5,272 bases of DNA from Lysobacteraceae bacterium (GTDB lineage: Bacteria; Pseudomonadota; Gammaproteobacteria; Xanthomonadales; Xanthomonadaceae), in the NCBI GenBank assembly GCA_017990865.1, contig JAGNNB010000249.1, positions 1-5,272 of the forward strand, given 5' to 3'. Below, piece by piece: positions 1 through 5,272 of this stretch. Position numbers and translations under genes: made by a program. The notes below the pieces were generated by a model that was not told the DNA's origin, made no database searches, and saw only the letters and a program-made list of their open reading frames with translations. Numbering within the stretch: the stretch's first letter is position 1; each line of letters starts with the position of its first letter.

Positions 1-1
1 C

Positions 2-1390
2 CCCGGCGGTCGTCACGGCGGCGATCTGCGCGGCTTGCGCCAGCGTCTCGACTACATCGCGGGCATGGGCTACACCATGGTCTGGCCGACGCCGCTGATC
101 GAGAACGCGCAGACCGAATACTCGTACCACGGGTATGCCGCGACCGATCTGTATCGCATCGATCCGCGTTTCGGCAGCAATGCCGACTACCGCGATTTCG
201 TCGCGGCGGCGCGCGGCAAGGGCATCGGCGTGATCCAGGACGTCGTGCCCAACCACATCGGCGATGGACATATCTGGACGAAAGATCCGCCGACCGCCGA
301 CTGGCTCACGTACGGCGGCCGTTACGATCCGACGCGGCATGCCCGCACCGCGCTGTCCGACCCGTATGCCGCGCAGACCGATCGCGACGACTTCACGCTG
401 GGCTGGTTCGCGCCGACCATGCCCGACCTCAACCAGCGGCAGCCGCTGTTGGCGACGTATCTCGCCCAGAACACGATCTGGTGGATCGAATACGCCGATC
501 TTGCGGGGCTACGCGTCGACACCTACGGCTATTCCGACAATGCGTTCCTCGCGGAATGGACGCGTCGCATCCGTCGCGAATATCCGAACTTCTCGATGGT
601 CGGCGAAGAGTGGAGCAACAAAGCGTCGGTCGTCGCGCGCTGGCAGAACGGTTGGGTCGATGGTGCGCCCGGCATGCCGAACATGATGGATTTTCCTCTC
701 AGCGAAACCCTGCGGACCGCGCTGAGCGAACCCGAGAACGACTATGCCGGCGGCTTGCGTCGACTCTACGAGGCGATGGTCGACGACCGCTTGTACGTCG
801 CGCCGTCCGCATTGGTGGCGTTCGAAGGCAATCACGATATGCCGCGCATCTACAGCGTGCTCGGCGAAAATCTCGATGCCTACAAGCTGGCCATGGCGTA
901 TCTGGCCACGGTGCCGCGCATTCCGCAGTTCTATTACGGCACCGAAGTGCTGATGACCAGCCCGACGACGCGCGACGATGCGGCCACTCGCCGCGATTTC
1001 CCGGGCGGCTGGGCCGGCGACCGTGCGAATGCGTTCACCGGCGAGGGCTTGTCGCCGCGTCAGCGCGAAGCCCAGGCTTGGCTGCGCGCCTTGCTCAACT
1101 GGCGCAAGACCGCAAGCGCCGTGCACAACGGACGCTTCCTGCACTACCTGCCGCGCGATGGTGTCTACGTCTATTTTCGCGACGACGGCAAGCAGCGACT
1201 GATGGTCATGCTGGGTCGCAACGACAAAGCGGTCGAACTGCAGCTCGATCGTTTCACGGAAGGGTTGAAAGGCGCCACGGCGGGGCGCGATGTGCTGGCC
1301 GGAACTCCGGTCGCGCTCGATAAAACGATCGTGGTGCCGCCGCATGCCGTGTTGATGTTCGATGTCTGCGTGTCCGAGCGGTCTTGCTGA
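2..1390 (+). CDS. GH13 alpha-amylase family enzyme, neopullulanase/cyclomaltodextrinase-like (5' partial)
   Basis: A glycoside hydrolase of the alpha-amylase clan, probably cleaving malto-oligosaccharides, cyclodextrins or pullulan. The reading frame enters from the left edge, so the start, any signal peptide and the N-terminal domain are not visible. The TTG at 35 is internal, because homology continues upstream of it (GGRHGGDLRG). Of the 462 residues seen, the (beta/alpha)8 barrel carries the four GH13 regions: DVVPNH (residues 80-85), GLRVDTYGY with the nucleophile Asp173, GEEW with the acid/base Glu202, and FEGNHDMPR with the transition-state Asp279. ENAQTEYSYHGYAATD and DPRFGSN resemble SusA-type neopullulanases. 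A beta-sandwich resembling the cyclomaltodextrinase C-terminal domain starts near residue 375 (RDGVYVYFRD) and ends at TGA 1388-1390. Family members are about 600 residues, so roughly 150 are missing. The catalytic set is intact. Exact substrate and cell location cannot be decided here. It converges on tsf. Confidence 0.95.
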   Translation, partial: PGGRHGGDLRGLRQRLDYIAGMGYTMVWPTPLIENAQTEYSYHGYAATDLYRIDPRFGSNADYRDFVAAARGKGIGVIQDVVPNHIGDGHIWTKDPPTADWLTYGGRYDPTRHARTALSDPYAAQTDRDDFTLGWFAPTMPDLNQRQPLLATYLAQNTIWWIEYADLAGLRVDTYGYSDNAFLAEWTRRIRREYPNFSMVGEEWSNKASVVARWQNGWVDGAPGMPNMMDFPLSETLRTALSEPENDYAGGLRRLYEAMVDDRLYVAPSALVAFEGNHDMPRIYSVLGENLDAYKLAMAYLATVPRIPQFYYGTEVLMTSPTTRDDAATRRDFPGGWAGDRANAFTGEGLSPRQREAQAWLRALLNWRKTASAVHNGRFLHYLPRDGVYVYFRDDGKQRLMVMLGRNDKAVELQLDRFTEGLKGATAGRDVLAGTPVALDKTIVVPPHAVLMFDVCVSERSC

Positions 1391-1439
1391 GCGCGCGTCG
1401 CGTTGGGTTTCGGTTTCGCGAGGTAGGGCGGTCGAGCGC

Positions 1440-1489
1440 CCCTCATCCGGCCTTCGGCCACCTTCTCCCCGCGCAGCGGGGAGAGAAGG
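1440..1489. repeat. Dispersed intergenic palindromic repeat with two hairpins
   Basis: Two adjacent inverted repeats lie here. The first is GGCC-TTC-GGCC (1449-1459). The second pairs CTCCCCGC (1465-1472) with GCGGGGAG (1476-1483) around a GCA loop. It is extended by CCTT (1461-1464) pairing with AAGG (1486-1489) across a 2-nt AG bulge. The wording (CTCATCCGGCC, CACCTTCTCCCC, GAGAAGG) resembles a short non-coding repeat scattered between genes in many high-GC proteobacteria. That identification is from memory of the pattern. It lies downstream of the amylase gene and could end or stabilise its transcript, but it lacks a U-tract. Confidence 0.7.
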
Positions 1490-1524
1490 GCGGCATTCCG
1501 TGGAGCGGCATCGTTTCGCAACCA

Positions 1525-1558
1525 ACAAAAAACCCGCAGTTGCCTGCGGGTTTTTTGT
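1525..1558. terminator. Bidirectional intrinsic terminator between the amylase gene and tsf
   Basis: A perfect 15-bp inverted repeat: an arm at 1525-1539 (A-tract, then CCCGCAG), a TTGC loop at 1540-1543, and an arm at 1544-1558 (CTGCGGG, then six T). Because six A precede the GC stem and six T follow it, RNA from either strand forms a GC hairpin followed by U6. It sits 134 nt after the amylase stop and 22 nt after the tsf stop, as expected for a shared terminator between convergent genes. Its closeness to tsf suggests it mainly serves the rpsB-tsf operon. Confidence 0.93.
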
Positions 1559-1580
1559 GTCTCGACGCTGACGCGAGCGA

Positions 1581-2459
1581 TCAGACCTGCATCGCTTTCG
1601 CCACTTCGGCGGCGTAGTCTTCGGCCACTTTCTCGATGCCTTCGCCGACCACCATGCGCTGGAAGCCGACCACATCGGCGCCGGCGGCTTTCACCGCGGC
1701 TTCGACCGTCTGGTCGCCGTTGAGCACGTAGGTCTGGCCGTACAGCGTGTTCTCGTTGACGATCTTCGCGATCTTGCCGCCGATGATCTTTTCCAGAATG
1801 TCGGCGGGCTTGGCCTTGTCCTTCTCGCTCATCTTCGCCAATTCGATTTCTTTTTCCTTGGCGATGAAGTCGGCCGGCACGTCGCTGGCTTTGTTGTGCG
1901 GCGGGTTCATGGCGGCCACGTGCATGGCGATGCCGCGAGCGAGTTCGGCGTCGCCGCCCTTGAGCTCGACCAGCACGCCGATCTTGCCGCTGTGAACGTA
2001 AGCGGCGACGTTATCGGCGCTTTCGATGCGAGCCAGACGACGCACCTGGATGTTCTCGCCGAGTTTGGCGACGGCGGCGGCGCGCGCTTCCTCGACGGTC
2101 TCGCCCGAAGCGGTTTTGGCGGTCTTCAGCGCGTCCACGTCGGCGGCACCGGAGGCCAGCGCGGCCTGGGCGACGGCGTTGGCGAAGGCGATGAAGTTCT
2201 CGTCCTTGGCCACGAAGTCGGTTTCGGAGTTGATTTCGACCAGCACGGCTTTGCCGCCGTCCTGCGCCAGCGCGATACGGCCTTCCGCGGCCACGCGGTC
2301 GGCTTTCTTTTCGAGCTTGATGATGCCCTGCTTGCGCAACCACTCGGACGAAGCGTCCAGGTCGCCATTGTTTTCGGTGAGCGCTTTCTTGCACTCCATC
2401 ATGCCGGCGCCGGTGCGCTCGCGCAGTTCCTTGACCAGGGAGGCGGTAATTTCAGCCAT
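1581..2459 (-). CDS. tsf: Translation elongation factor Ts (EF-Ts)
   Basis: EF-Ts is the cytosolic guanine-nucleotide exchange factor that releases GDP from EF-Tu so that EF-Tu can reload with GTP. The 292-residue product is close to the family norm (283 in E. coli). The N-terminal UBA-like module shows [20 protein letters not shown] (residues 8-27). [10 protein letters not shown] (80-89) contains the Asp81-Phe82 pair equivalent to the EF-Tu-contacting Asp80-Phe81 of E. coli. The core has [13 protein letters not shown] (154-166) and HVAAMNP (180-186). A charged helical stretch at about 198-236 fits the coiled-coil subdomain. The C-terminal module has VGEGIEK (271-277). The ATG start is supported by GAGG (2467-2470), 7 nt upstream. 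It is the second gene after rpsB, across a 202-bp structured spacer, and ends just before a strong terminator, so no further gene appears to be co-transcribed. Confidence 0.99.
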   Translation of the reverse strand: MAEITASLVKELRERTGAGMMECKKALTENNGDLDASSEWLRKQGIIKLEKKADRVAAEGRIALAQDGGKAVLVEINSETDFVAKDENFIAFANAVAQAALASGAADVDALKTAKTASGETVEEARAAAVAKLGENIQVRRLARIESADNVAAYVHSGKIGVLVELKGGDAELARGIAMHVAAMNPPHNKASDVPADFIAKEKEIELAKMSEKDKAKPADILEKIIGGKIAKIVNENTLYGQTYVLNGDQTVEAAVKAAGADVVGFQRMVVGEGIEKVAEDYAAEVAKAMQV

Positions 2460-2484
2460 TGCGATACCTCATGAATGAACGAAT

Positions 2485-2600
2485 CGTAGGAGCGGCTTTA
2501 GCCGCGAAATGTCCTTGCGGGCTCGTTTCGGGCTTGAGCGGCGCGGTCGCGGCGATCGGATGGACCGGCGCGGGCGGTCGCGGCTAAAGCCGCTCCTACG
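2485..2600. repeat. Inverted pair of GTAG-type REP palindromes (REPIN-like) in the rpsB-tsf spacer
   Basis: One copy at 2486-2507 begins GTAGGAGCGGCTTTAGCC and ends GCGA. Its exact reverse complement lies at 2578-2599. With one flanking pair the match is 23 bp, separated by 70 nt. Each copy also folds alone, as GCGGC-TTTA-GCCGC. A GTAG head followed by a short GC palindrome is the form of REP elements associated with RAYT transposases, known in Xanthomonas/Stenotrophomonas and pseudomonad relatives. Two inverted copies make a REPIN-like unit. It lies inside the rpsB-tsf transcript, its near edge about 15 nt upstream of the tsf Shine-Dalgarno sequence. It could therefore affect mRNA stability, processing or tsf translation. 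No transposase is in the window. Confidence 0.88.
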
Positions 2601-2611
2601 CAGATGGGGAA

Positions 2612-2637
2612 GCGGTCGCGCATGTTCGCGCGACCGC
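2612..2637 (-). promoter_or_regulatory. Strong GC hairpin after rpsB (possible attenuator or mRNA stabiliser)
   Basis: GCGGTCGCGC (2612-2621) and GCGCGACCGC (2628-2637) form a perfect 10-bp stem around ATGTTC. It lies 24 nt past the rpsB stop, in the direction of rpsB-tsf transcription. The following RNA has no U-tract, so it is not a classical terminator. A partial attenuator or a 3'-protecting structure that sets the S2:EF-Ts ratio is plausible. The structure is seen directly; the role is inferred. Confidence 0.6.
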
Positions 2638-2661
2638 GTGACACGGGAGTGACCCGAGGGA

Positions 2662-3510
2662 TTACTCGGCGGCCGGCGCTTCGGCGGAGGCTTCGACAGG
2701 GGCTTCGGCGGGGGCGTCGGCCTTCTTGGCGTCCGGCTTCTTGCCGGCGCCGCGCGGACCGCGCTTGTCGCCTTTGCCTTCGCCATCGGCGGCGAAGTCT
2801 TCTTCGCGGACCGAAGCGGCGGAAGGCGAAGCTGCCTTGCCTTCCAGCACCGAGTCGGCGGCGGCGCGGGCGTACAACTGCACGGCGCGGATGGCGTCGT
2901 CGTTGCCCGGGATCGCGTAGTCGACGAGGGTCGGGTCGTAGTTGGTGTCCACCACCGCGACGACCGGAATACCGAGCTTCTTGGCTTCCTGGATCGCGAT
3001 GTTTTCGTGGCCGACGTCGATCACGAACAGCGCGTCGGGCAGGCGCGCCATGTCCTTGATGCCGCCGAGCGAGGCGTTCAGTTTTTCGCGCTCGCGGCGC
3101 AGGTTCAGCACTTCGTGCTTGACCAGCTTGGCGAAGCTGCCGTCGGTTTCGCCGGCTTCCAGTTCTTTCAAACGGGCGACCGACTGCTTGACCGTGCGGA
3201 AGTTGGTGAGCGTGCCGCCCAACCAGCGCTGGGTCATGTACGGCATGCCGCAGCGTTCGGCTTCTTCCTTCACCGCATCGCGCGCGCTGCGCTTGGTGCC
3301 GACGAACAGGATGATGCCGCGGCGCTGGGCCACGCCCGAGACGAAGTTCATCGCGTCGTTGAACAGCGGAACCGTCTTCTCGAGGTTGATGATGTGGATC
3401 TTGCCGCGGGCGCCGAAGATGTACGGACCCATCTTCGGGTTCCAGTAGCGGGTCTGGTGGCCGAAATGGACGCCGGCTTCCAGCATCTGGCGCATAGTGA
3501 TCTGAGGCAT
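2662..3510 (-). CDS. rpsB: 30S ribosomal protein S2
   Basis: S2 binds the 30S subunit between head and body, near the platform, and is needed for S1 to bind. The 282-residue product starts at [20 protein letters not shown]. Recognisable family stretches are [20 protein letters not shown] (residues 24-43), GTKRSA (71-76), [10 protein letters not shown] (95-104), [20 protein letters not shown] (165-184) and DTNYDP (188-193). The start at 3510 is chosen because it matches the family N-terminus and has GGAG 7 nt upstream. A TTG at 3573 would add 21 residues unlike S2. The globular part ends near residue 224. The remaining 58 residues are a low-complexity tail rich in Ala, Glu, Lys and Pro, making the protein about 40 residues longer than E. 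coli S2 (241). It is the first gene of the rpsB-tsf operon, behind a long structured leader and a strong promoter divergent from map. Confidence 0.99.
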   Translation of the reverse strand: MPQITMRQMLEAGVHFGHQTRYWNPKMGPYIFGARGKIHIINLEKTVPLFNDAMNFVSGVAQRRGIILFVGTKRSARDAVKEEAERCGMPYMTQRWLGGTLTNFRTVKQSVARLKELEAGETDGSFAKLVKHEVLNLRREREKLNASLGGIKDMARLPDALFVIDVGHENIAIQEAKKLGIPVVAVVDTNYDPTLVDYAIPGNDDAIRAVQLYARAAADSVLEGKAASPSAASVREEDFAADGEGKGDKRGPRGAGKKPDAKKADAPAEAPVEASAEAPAAE

Positions 3511-3770
3511 TGCGAAACTCCGGATAGTGGAACCGACCGCCGCGAGCGAATGAGGGCGGTGCGCCTGCCGCAAGGGCGGGCGCGTGGTTCCGGGGTTGGG
3601 CCTCCCCGTCGCTCCGTTTCCAGATTCCGAAGCCTTGCGGCGCGGAACACCCCGGAACGGTTCATGGCGGCGGGTGTGGATTCGAGGAAGCGTCCGTCGA
3701 GCCGAGCGGACGCGGCGCCCTCGTGGGCGGCTTCGGCGGGTCAGGGCGGTGGGCCGAGGCTCGACAAAGC
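3511..3770 (-). promoter_or_regulatory. Structured 5' leader of rpsB, candidate S2-responsive autoregulatory RNA
   Basis: About 260 nt separate the predicted start of transcription from the rpsB ATG, with no convincing gene. The RNA can form several helices, listed here by plus coordinates. GTTCCGGGGT (3658-3649) pairs with ACCCCGGAAC (3596-3587) over 10 bp and encloses a hairpin TTCCG/CGGAA (3647-3625) tipped by GCC-GCAA-GGC. A GCGCC/GGCGC hairpin spans 3583-3561. An ACCGCC/GGCGGT hairpin spans 3560-3536. Further upstream CGTCCG/CGGACG spans 3712-3691. In E. coli, S2 represses rpsB-tsf through the rpsB 5' UTR, so a similar role is plausible. I did not match this to a known covariance model. 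Confidence 0.55.
3518..3521 (-). promoter_or_regulatory. rpsB Shine-Dalgarno sequence (fixes the start)
   Basis: On the minus strand GGAG, in the context TCCGGAGTTTCGCA, lies 7 nt before the ATG at 3508-3510. This supports the family-consistent start over the upstream TTG at 3573. Spacing and following sequence resemble the tsf site (GAGGTATCGCA before its ATG). Confidence 0.85.
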
Positions 3771-3776
3771 CGCGGA

Positions 3777-3806
3777 AGTATAGCCGTCCCCGACGTTTCC
3801 GGGCAA
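3777..3806 (-). promoter_or_regulatory. rpsB-tsf promoter (sigma-70 type, GC-rich discriminator)
   Basis: On the minus strand, TTGCCC (3806-3801) and TATACT (3782-3777) are separated by 18 nt and match the -35/-10 consensus at 4/6 and 5/6 positions. Transcription should start near 3770. The discriminator after the -10 box is TTCCGCG. Such GC-rich discriminators are typical of stable-RNA and ribosomal-protein promoters that respond to growth rate and ppGpp. That control is inferred, not shown. Confidence 0.72.
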
Positions 3807-3818
3807 CCCGACCTGGTT

Positions 3819-3840
3819 CGAGACGCCGGCGAGACGCCGG
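3819..3840. repeat. Tandem 11-bp direct repeat between the divergent promoters
   Basis: CGAGACGCCGG occurs twice head to tail (3819-3829 and 3830-3840). The junction also makes an inverted repeat CCGGCG-AGA-CGCCGG (3826-3840). The unit is about one helical turn. It lies 13 bp upstream of the rpsB -35 box and covers the -35 position expected for map. It could be an operator or upstream activator site, or a chance slippage duplication. Confidence 0.6.
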
Positions 3841-3857
3841 TTTTCGTTCCGATCGGC

Positions 3858-3863
3858 CATAAT
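3858..3863 (+). promoter_or_regulatory. map -10 box, probably giving a leaderless mRNA
   Basis: CATAAT (5/6 match to TATAAT) ends 6 nt before the map ATG, so initiation about 7 nt downstream would fall on the A of the ATG at 3870. No Shine-Dalgarno sequence is visible before that ATG, which fits leaderless translation. No good -35 box is found at 16-18 nt spacing. Transcription start data are needed to be sure. Confidence 0.5.
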
Positions 3864-3869
3864 GCCCGC

Positions 3870-4649
3870 ATGCCGATCACCCTCAAAACGCCCGAAGACA
3901 TCGAACGCATGCGCATCGCCGGCCGCTTGGCCGCTGAGGTGCTGCAAGTCGTCGCCGCGCACGTCAAACCGGGCGTCAGCACCGGCGAACTCGACCGCGT
4001 CTGCCACGACCATATCGTCAACACGCAGCAGGCCATCCCGGCCAACGTCGGTTACAAAGGTTTCCCGGCCACCATCTGCACGTCCGTGAACAACGTGATC
4101 TGCCACGGTATTCCGGGGCCGACCAAGGTGCTGAAGGAAGGCGACATCATCAATATCGACGTCACCGTGATCAAAGACGGCTGGCACGGCGACACCAGCC
4201 GCATGTATTACGTCGGCACGCCATCGGTGATGGCGAAGCGCCTGGTGGAAGTGACGCGCGAGGCGATGTTCCGCGGCATCCGCATCGTGCGCCCGGGCGC
4301 GACCCTCGGCGACATCGGTCGCGCGATCCAGGACTACGCCGAAGCCGAGCGTTTTTCGGTGGTGCGCGAATACTGCGGCCACGGCATCGGTCGCGTGTAT
4401 CACGAAGACCCGCAGGTGCTGCATTACTACAATCGCGCGAACGACAGCATCGTGCTTCAGCCGGGCATGACCTTCACCATCGAGCCGATGATCAACGAGG
4501 GCACGCGGCATACGCGCTTGATGCCCGACGGTTGGACGGTGGTGACCAAGGACCGCCGACTGTCGGCGCAGTGGGAACACACCGTGGCCGTGACCGAGGA
4601 CGGCGTCGAGATTCTGACGCGCTTGCCCGGCGACGATAACGACCTCTGA
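3870..4649 (+). CDS. map: Type I methionine aminopeptidase
   Basis: A cytosolic dinuclear metalloprotease that removes the initiator methionine from nascent proteins when the second residue is small. The 259-residue product is near the E. coli length (264) and lacks the N-terminal extensions of some type I enzymes. All five metal ligands are present: Asp97 (GDIINID), Asp108 (HGDTS), His171 (CGHGIG), Glu205 (TFTIEP) and Glu236 (SAQWEH). The conserved catalytic-site histidines His79 (VICHGIP) and His178 (VYHEDP) are there too. The start [18 protein letters not shown] matches the family N-terminus. The in-frame extension back to 3723 is not conserved in character, and the ATG at 3862 is out of frame. 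It is divergent from rpsB and followed 2 nt later by glnD, so the two are probably co-transcribed and translationally coupled. Confidence 0.98.
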   Translation: MPITLKTPEDIERMRIAGRLAAEVLQVVAAHVKPGVSTGELDRVCHDHIVNTQQAIPANVGYKGFPATICTSVNNVICHGIPGPTKVLKEGDIINIDVTVIKDGWHGDTSRMYYVGTPSVMAKRLVEVTREAMFRGIRIVRPGATLGDIGRAIQDYAEAERFSVVREYCGHGIGRVYHEDPQVLHYYNRANDSIVLQPGMTFTIEPMINEGTRHTRLMPDGWTVVTKDRRLSAQWEHTVAVTEDGVEILTRLPGDDNDL

Positions 4650-4651
4650 CG

Positions 4652-5272
4652 ATGACGTCCGCAGCCGAGCCCTCGTCTGCGAAGGATGCCGCGCCGATGT
4701 CTGCGCCGACGCCCGTGTCGACGACATCCTTGCCGACATCCGCAGCGGCTTCTTCGGCATCGACCATTCCGCCGTCGCTCGATGGCGATGCGGCCTGGGC
4801 TGCGGCCGCTCGCGCCGAACTCGCCCAAAGCGATGCGCGTTTGGCCAAACGGTTCGATCAAGGCGAGATCGTCGACCGTTTGGTCGCGCTGCGCGCGCGC
4901 GCGGTCGACGACATCGTTCGCAACGCATGGCGCCGCTGTTTGCTCGACGACAGCGGACTGGCTCTGTTCGCGGTCGGCGGTTACGGGCGCGGCGAGCTGT
5001 TTCCGCAATCCGACATCGACGTGCTGGTACTGGCCGAACCCGAAGCGCAAGACGCGCAGAGCGAGGCCTTATCGCGCTTCTTCGCGATCTTATGGCACGC
5101 CGGCATCGCGATCAGCCAATCGGTGCGCTCGCTATCGCAATGCACCGAGGCGGCGTCCGATCAGAGCGTACTGACGGCCTTGATCGAAGCGCGGCCGCTT
5201 GTCGCGGACGAAACCGAACACACGGCGTTGCGCGCGGCGATCGCGCCGGAAAAGGTCTGGCCGCCGCGCGAG
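4652..5272 (+). CDS. glnD: Bifunctional PII uridylyltransferase/uridylyl-removing enzyme GlnD (3' partial)
   Basis: GlnD is the cytosolic glutamine sensor that uridylylates PII proteins under nitrogen limitation and removes UMP when glutamine is plentiful, so controlling glutamine synthetase and Ntr genes. The open frame runs to the window edge, giving 207 residues of an enzyme usually near 870-890. The nucleotidyltransferase signature is clear: LFAVGGYGRGEL (residues 105-116), then SDIDVLVL with metal-binding Asp121 and Asp123 (codons 5012-5014 and 5018-5020). The helical N-terminal part (about 48-100) fits the family. The HD and two ACT domains lie beyond the window. The first 40 residues are Ala/Ser/Thr/Pro-rich. 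The ATG at 4652 is 2 nt after the map stop and suits coupling. An ATG at 4697 has a better ribosome site and would place GGYGRGEL near residue 94, close to its place in E. coli GlnD, so the start is uncertain. Confidence 0.94.
   Translation, partial: MTSAAEPSSAKDAAPMSAPTPVSTTSLPTSAAASSASTIPPSLDGDAAWAAAARAELAQSDARLAKRFDQGEIVDRLVALRARAVDDIVRNAWRRCLLDDSGLALFAVGGYGRGELFPQSDIDVLVLAEPEAQDAQSEALSRFFAILWHAGIAISQSVRSLSQCTEAASDQSVLTALIEARPLVADETEHTALRAAIAPEKVWPPRE
4682..4686 (+). promoter_or_regulatory. Possible Shine-Dalgarno sequence for an alternative glnD start
   Basis: AAGGA lies 10 nt before an in-frame ATG at 4697-4699, whereas the ATG at 4652 has no clear ribosome site. If used, GlnD would lose the first 15 low-complexity residues. 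Confidence 0.4.

Noticed and set aside
509..1675. Long minus-strand open frame (388 codons) across the amylase gene
   Set aside because: It is antisense to a gene with intact GH13 motifs, has Arg/His-rich composition, and runs through the terminator into tsf. High GC produces such frames by chance.
1896..2474. Plus-strand open frame (192 codons) antisense to tsf
   Set aside because: Shadow of EF-Ts coding sequence with Gly/Phe/Asp-rich biased composition and no motifs.
3511..3573. Longer S2 starting at the TTG at 3573
   Set aside because: The extra 21 residues do not look like S2, and a proper ribosome site precedes the ATG at 3510.
3348..3665. Possible short upstream gene starting at an ATG in the rpsB leader (minus strand)
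   Set aside because: It overlaps the rpsB start out of frame by more than 160 nt, is Arg-rich without motifs, and would disrupt the leader structures. A regulatory upstream frame cannot be excluded but nothing supports it.
3007..3783. Plus-strand open frame (258 codons) over rpsB and its leader
   Set aside because: It lies antisense to well-conserved S2 coding sequence and has no family-like features.
3741..4928. Long minus-strand open frame (395 codons) antisense to map
   Set aside because: No recognisable motifs and His/Arg/Ala-biased composition; it mirrors the codon pattern of map and glnD on the other strand.
5069..5092. Two rare TTA leucine codons close together in glnD
   Set aside because: TTA is uncommon at this GC content, but two codons in a variable region are not enough to claim transfer or regulation.
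1..5272. CRISPR array, tRNA/rRNA gene, transposase, toxin-antitoxin or phage genes
   Set aside because: I looked on both strands and saw no regularly spaced repeats, tRNA-like cloverleaf or coding sequence of these types.

Overview
This 5.3-kb window comes from a high-GC bacterial chromosome. It holds parts or all of five protein-coding genes: a GH13 alpha-amylase-family enzyme (+, 5' end missing), tsf (-), rpsB (-), map (+) and the start of glnD (+, 3' end missing). The divergent pair map-glnD / rpsB-tsf is a known gammaproteobacterial arrangement. High GC, a GTAG-headed REP palindrome pair and a probably leaderless map start suggest the Xanthomonadales/Lysobacterales. That placement is an inference from style and synteny, not a database result.

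Layout. Positions 2-1390 encode most of a neopullulanase/cyclomaltodextrinase-like glycoside hydrolase with all four GH13 core motifs. Positions 1391-1580 lie between convergent genes and carry a two-hairpin dispersed palindromic repeat, then a perfect 15-bp A-tract/T-tract hairpin that should stop transcription from both sides. Positions 1581-3510 are the rpsB-tsf operon, read leftward. Its 202-bp spacer contains a strong GC hairpin and two exact inverted REP copies. Positions 3511-3869 are the divergent control region: a good rpsB promoter with a GC-rich discriminator, a structured rpsB leader of about 260 nt, an 11-bp tandem repeat, and a -10 box placed so that map mRNA would begin at its ATG. 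map (3870-4649) is followed after 2 nt by glnD, which stays open to the window end.

Together, rpsB and tsf supply ribosomal protein S2 and elongation factor Ts. map removes initiator methionine from new proteins. glnD senses glutamine and modifies PII proteins. The amylase relative probably degrades malto-oligosaccharides and looks like an accessory neighbour placed where pyrH often follows tsf.

I found no undescribed multi-gene system. The signals most worth checking are regulatory: possible alternative folds in the rpsB leader, the REP pair and hairpin between rpsB and tsf, and the tandem repeat between the divergent promoters.
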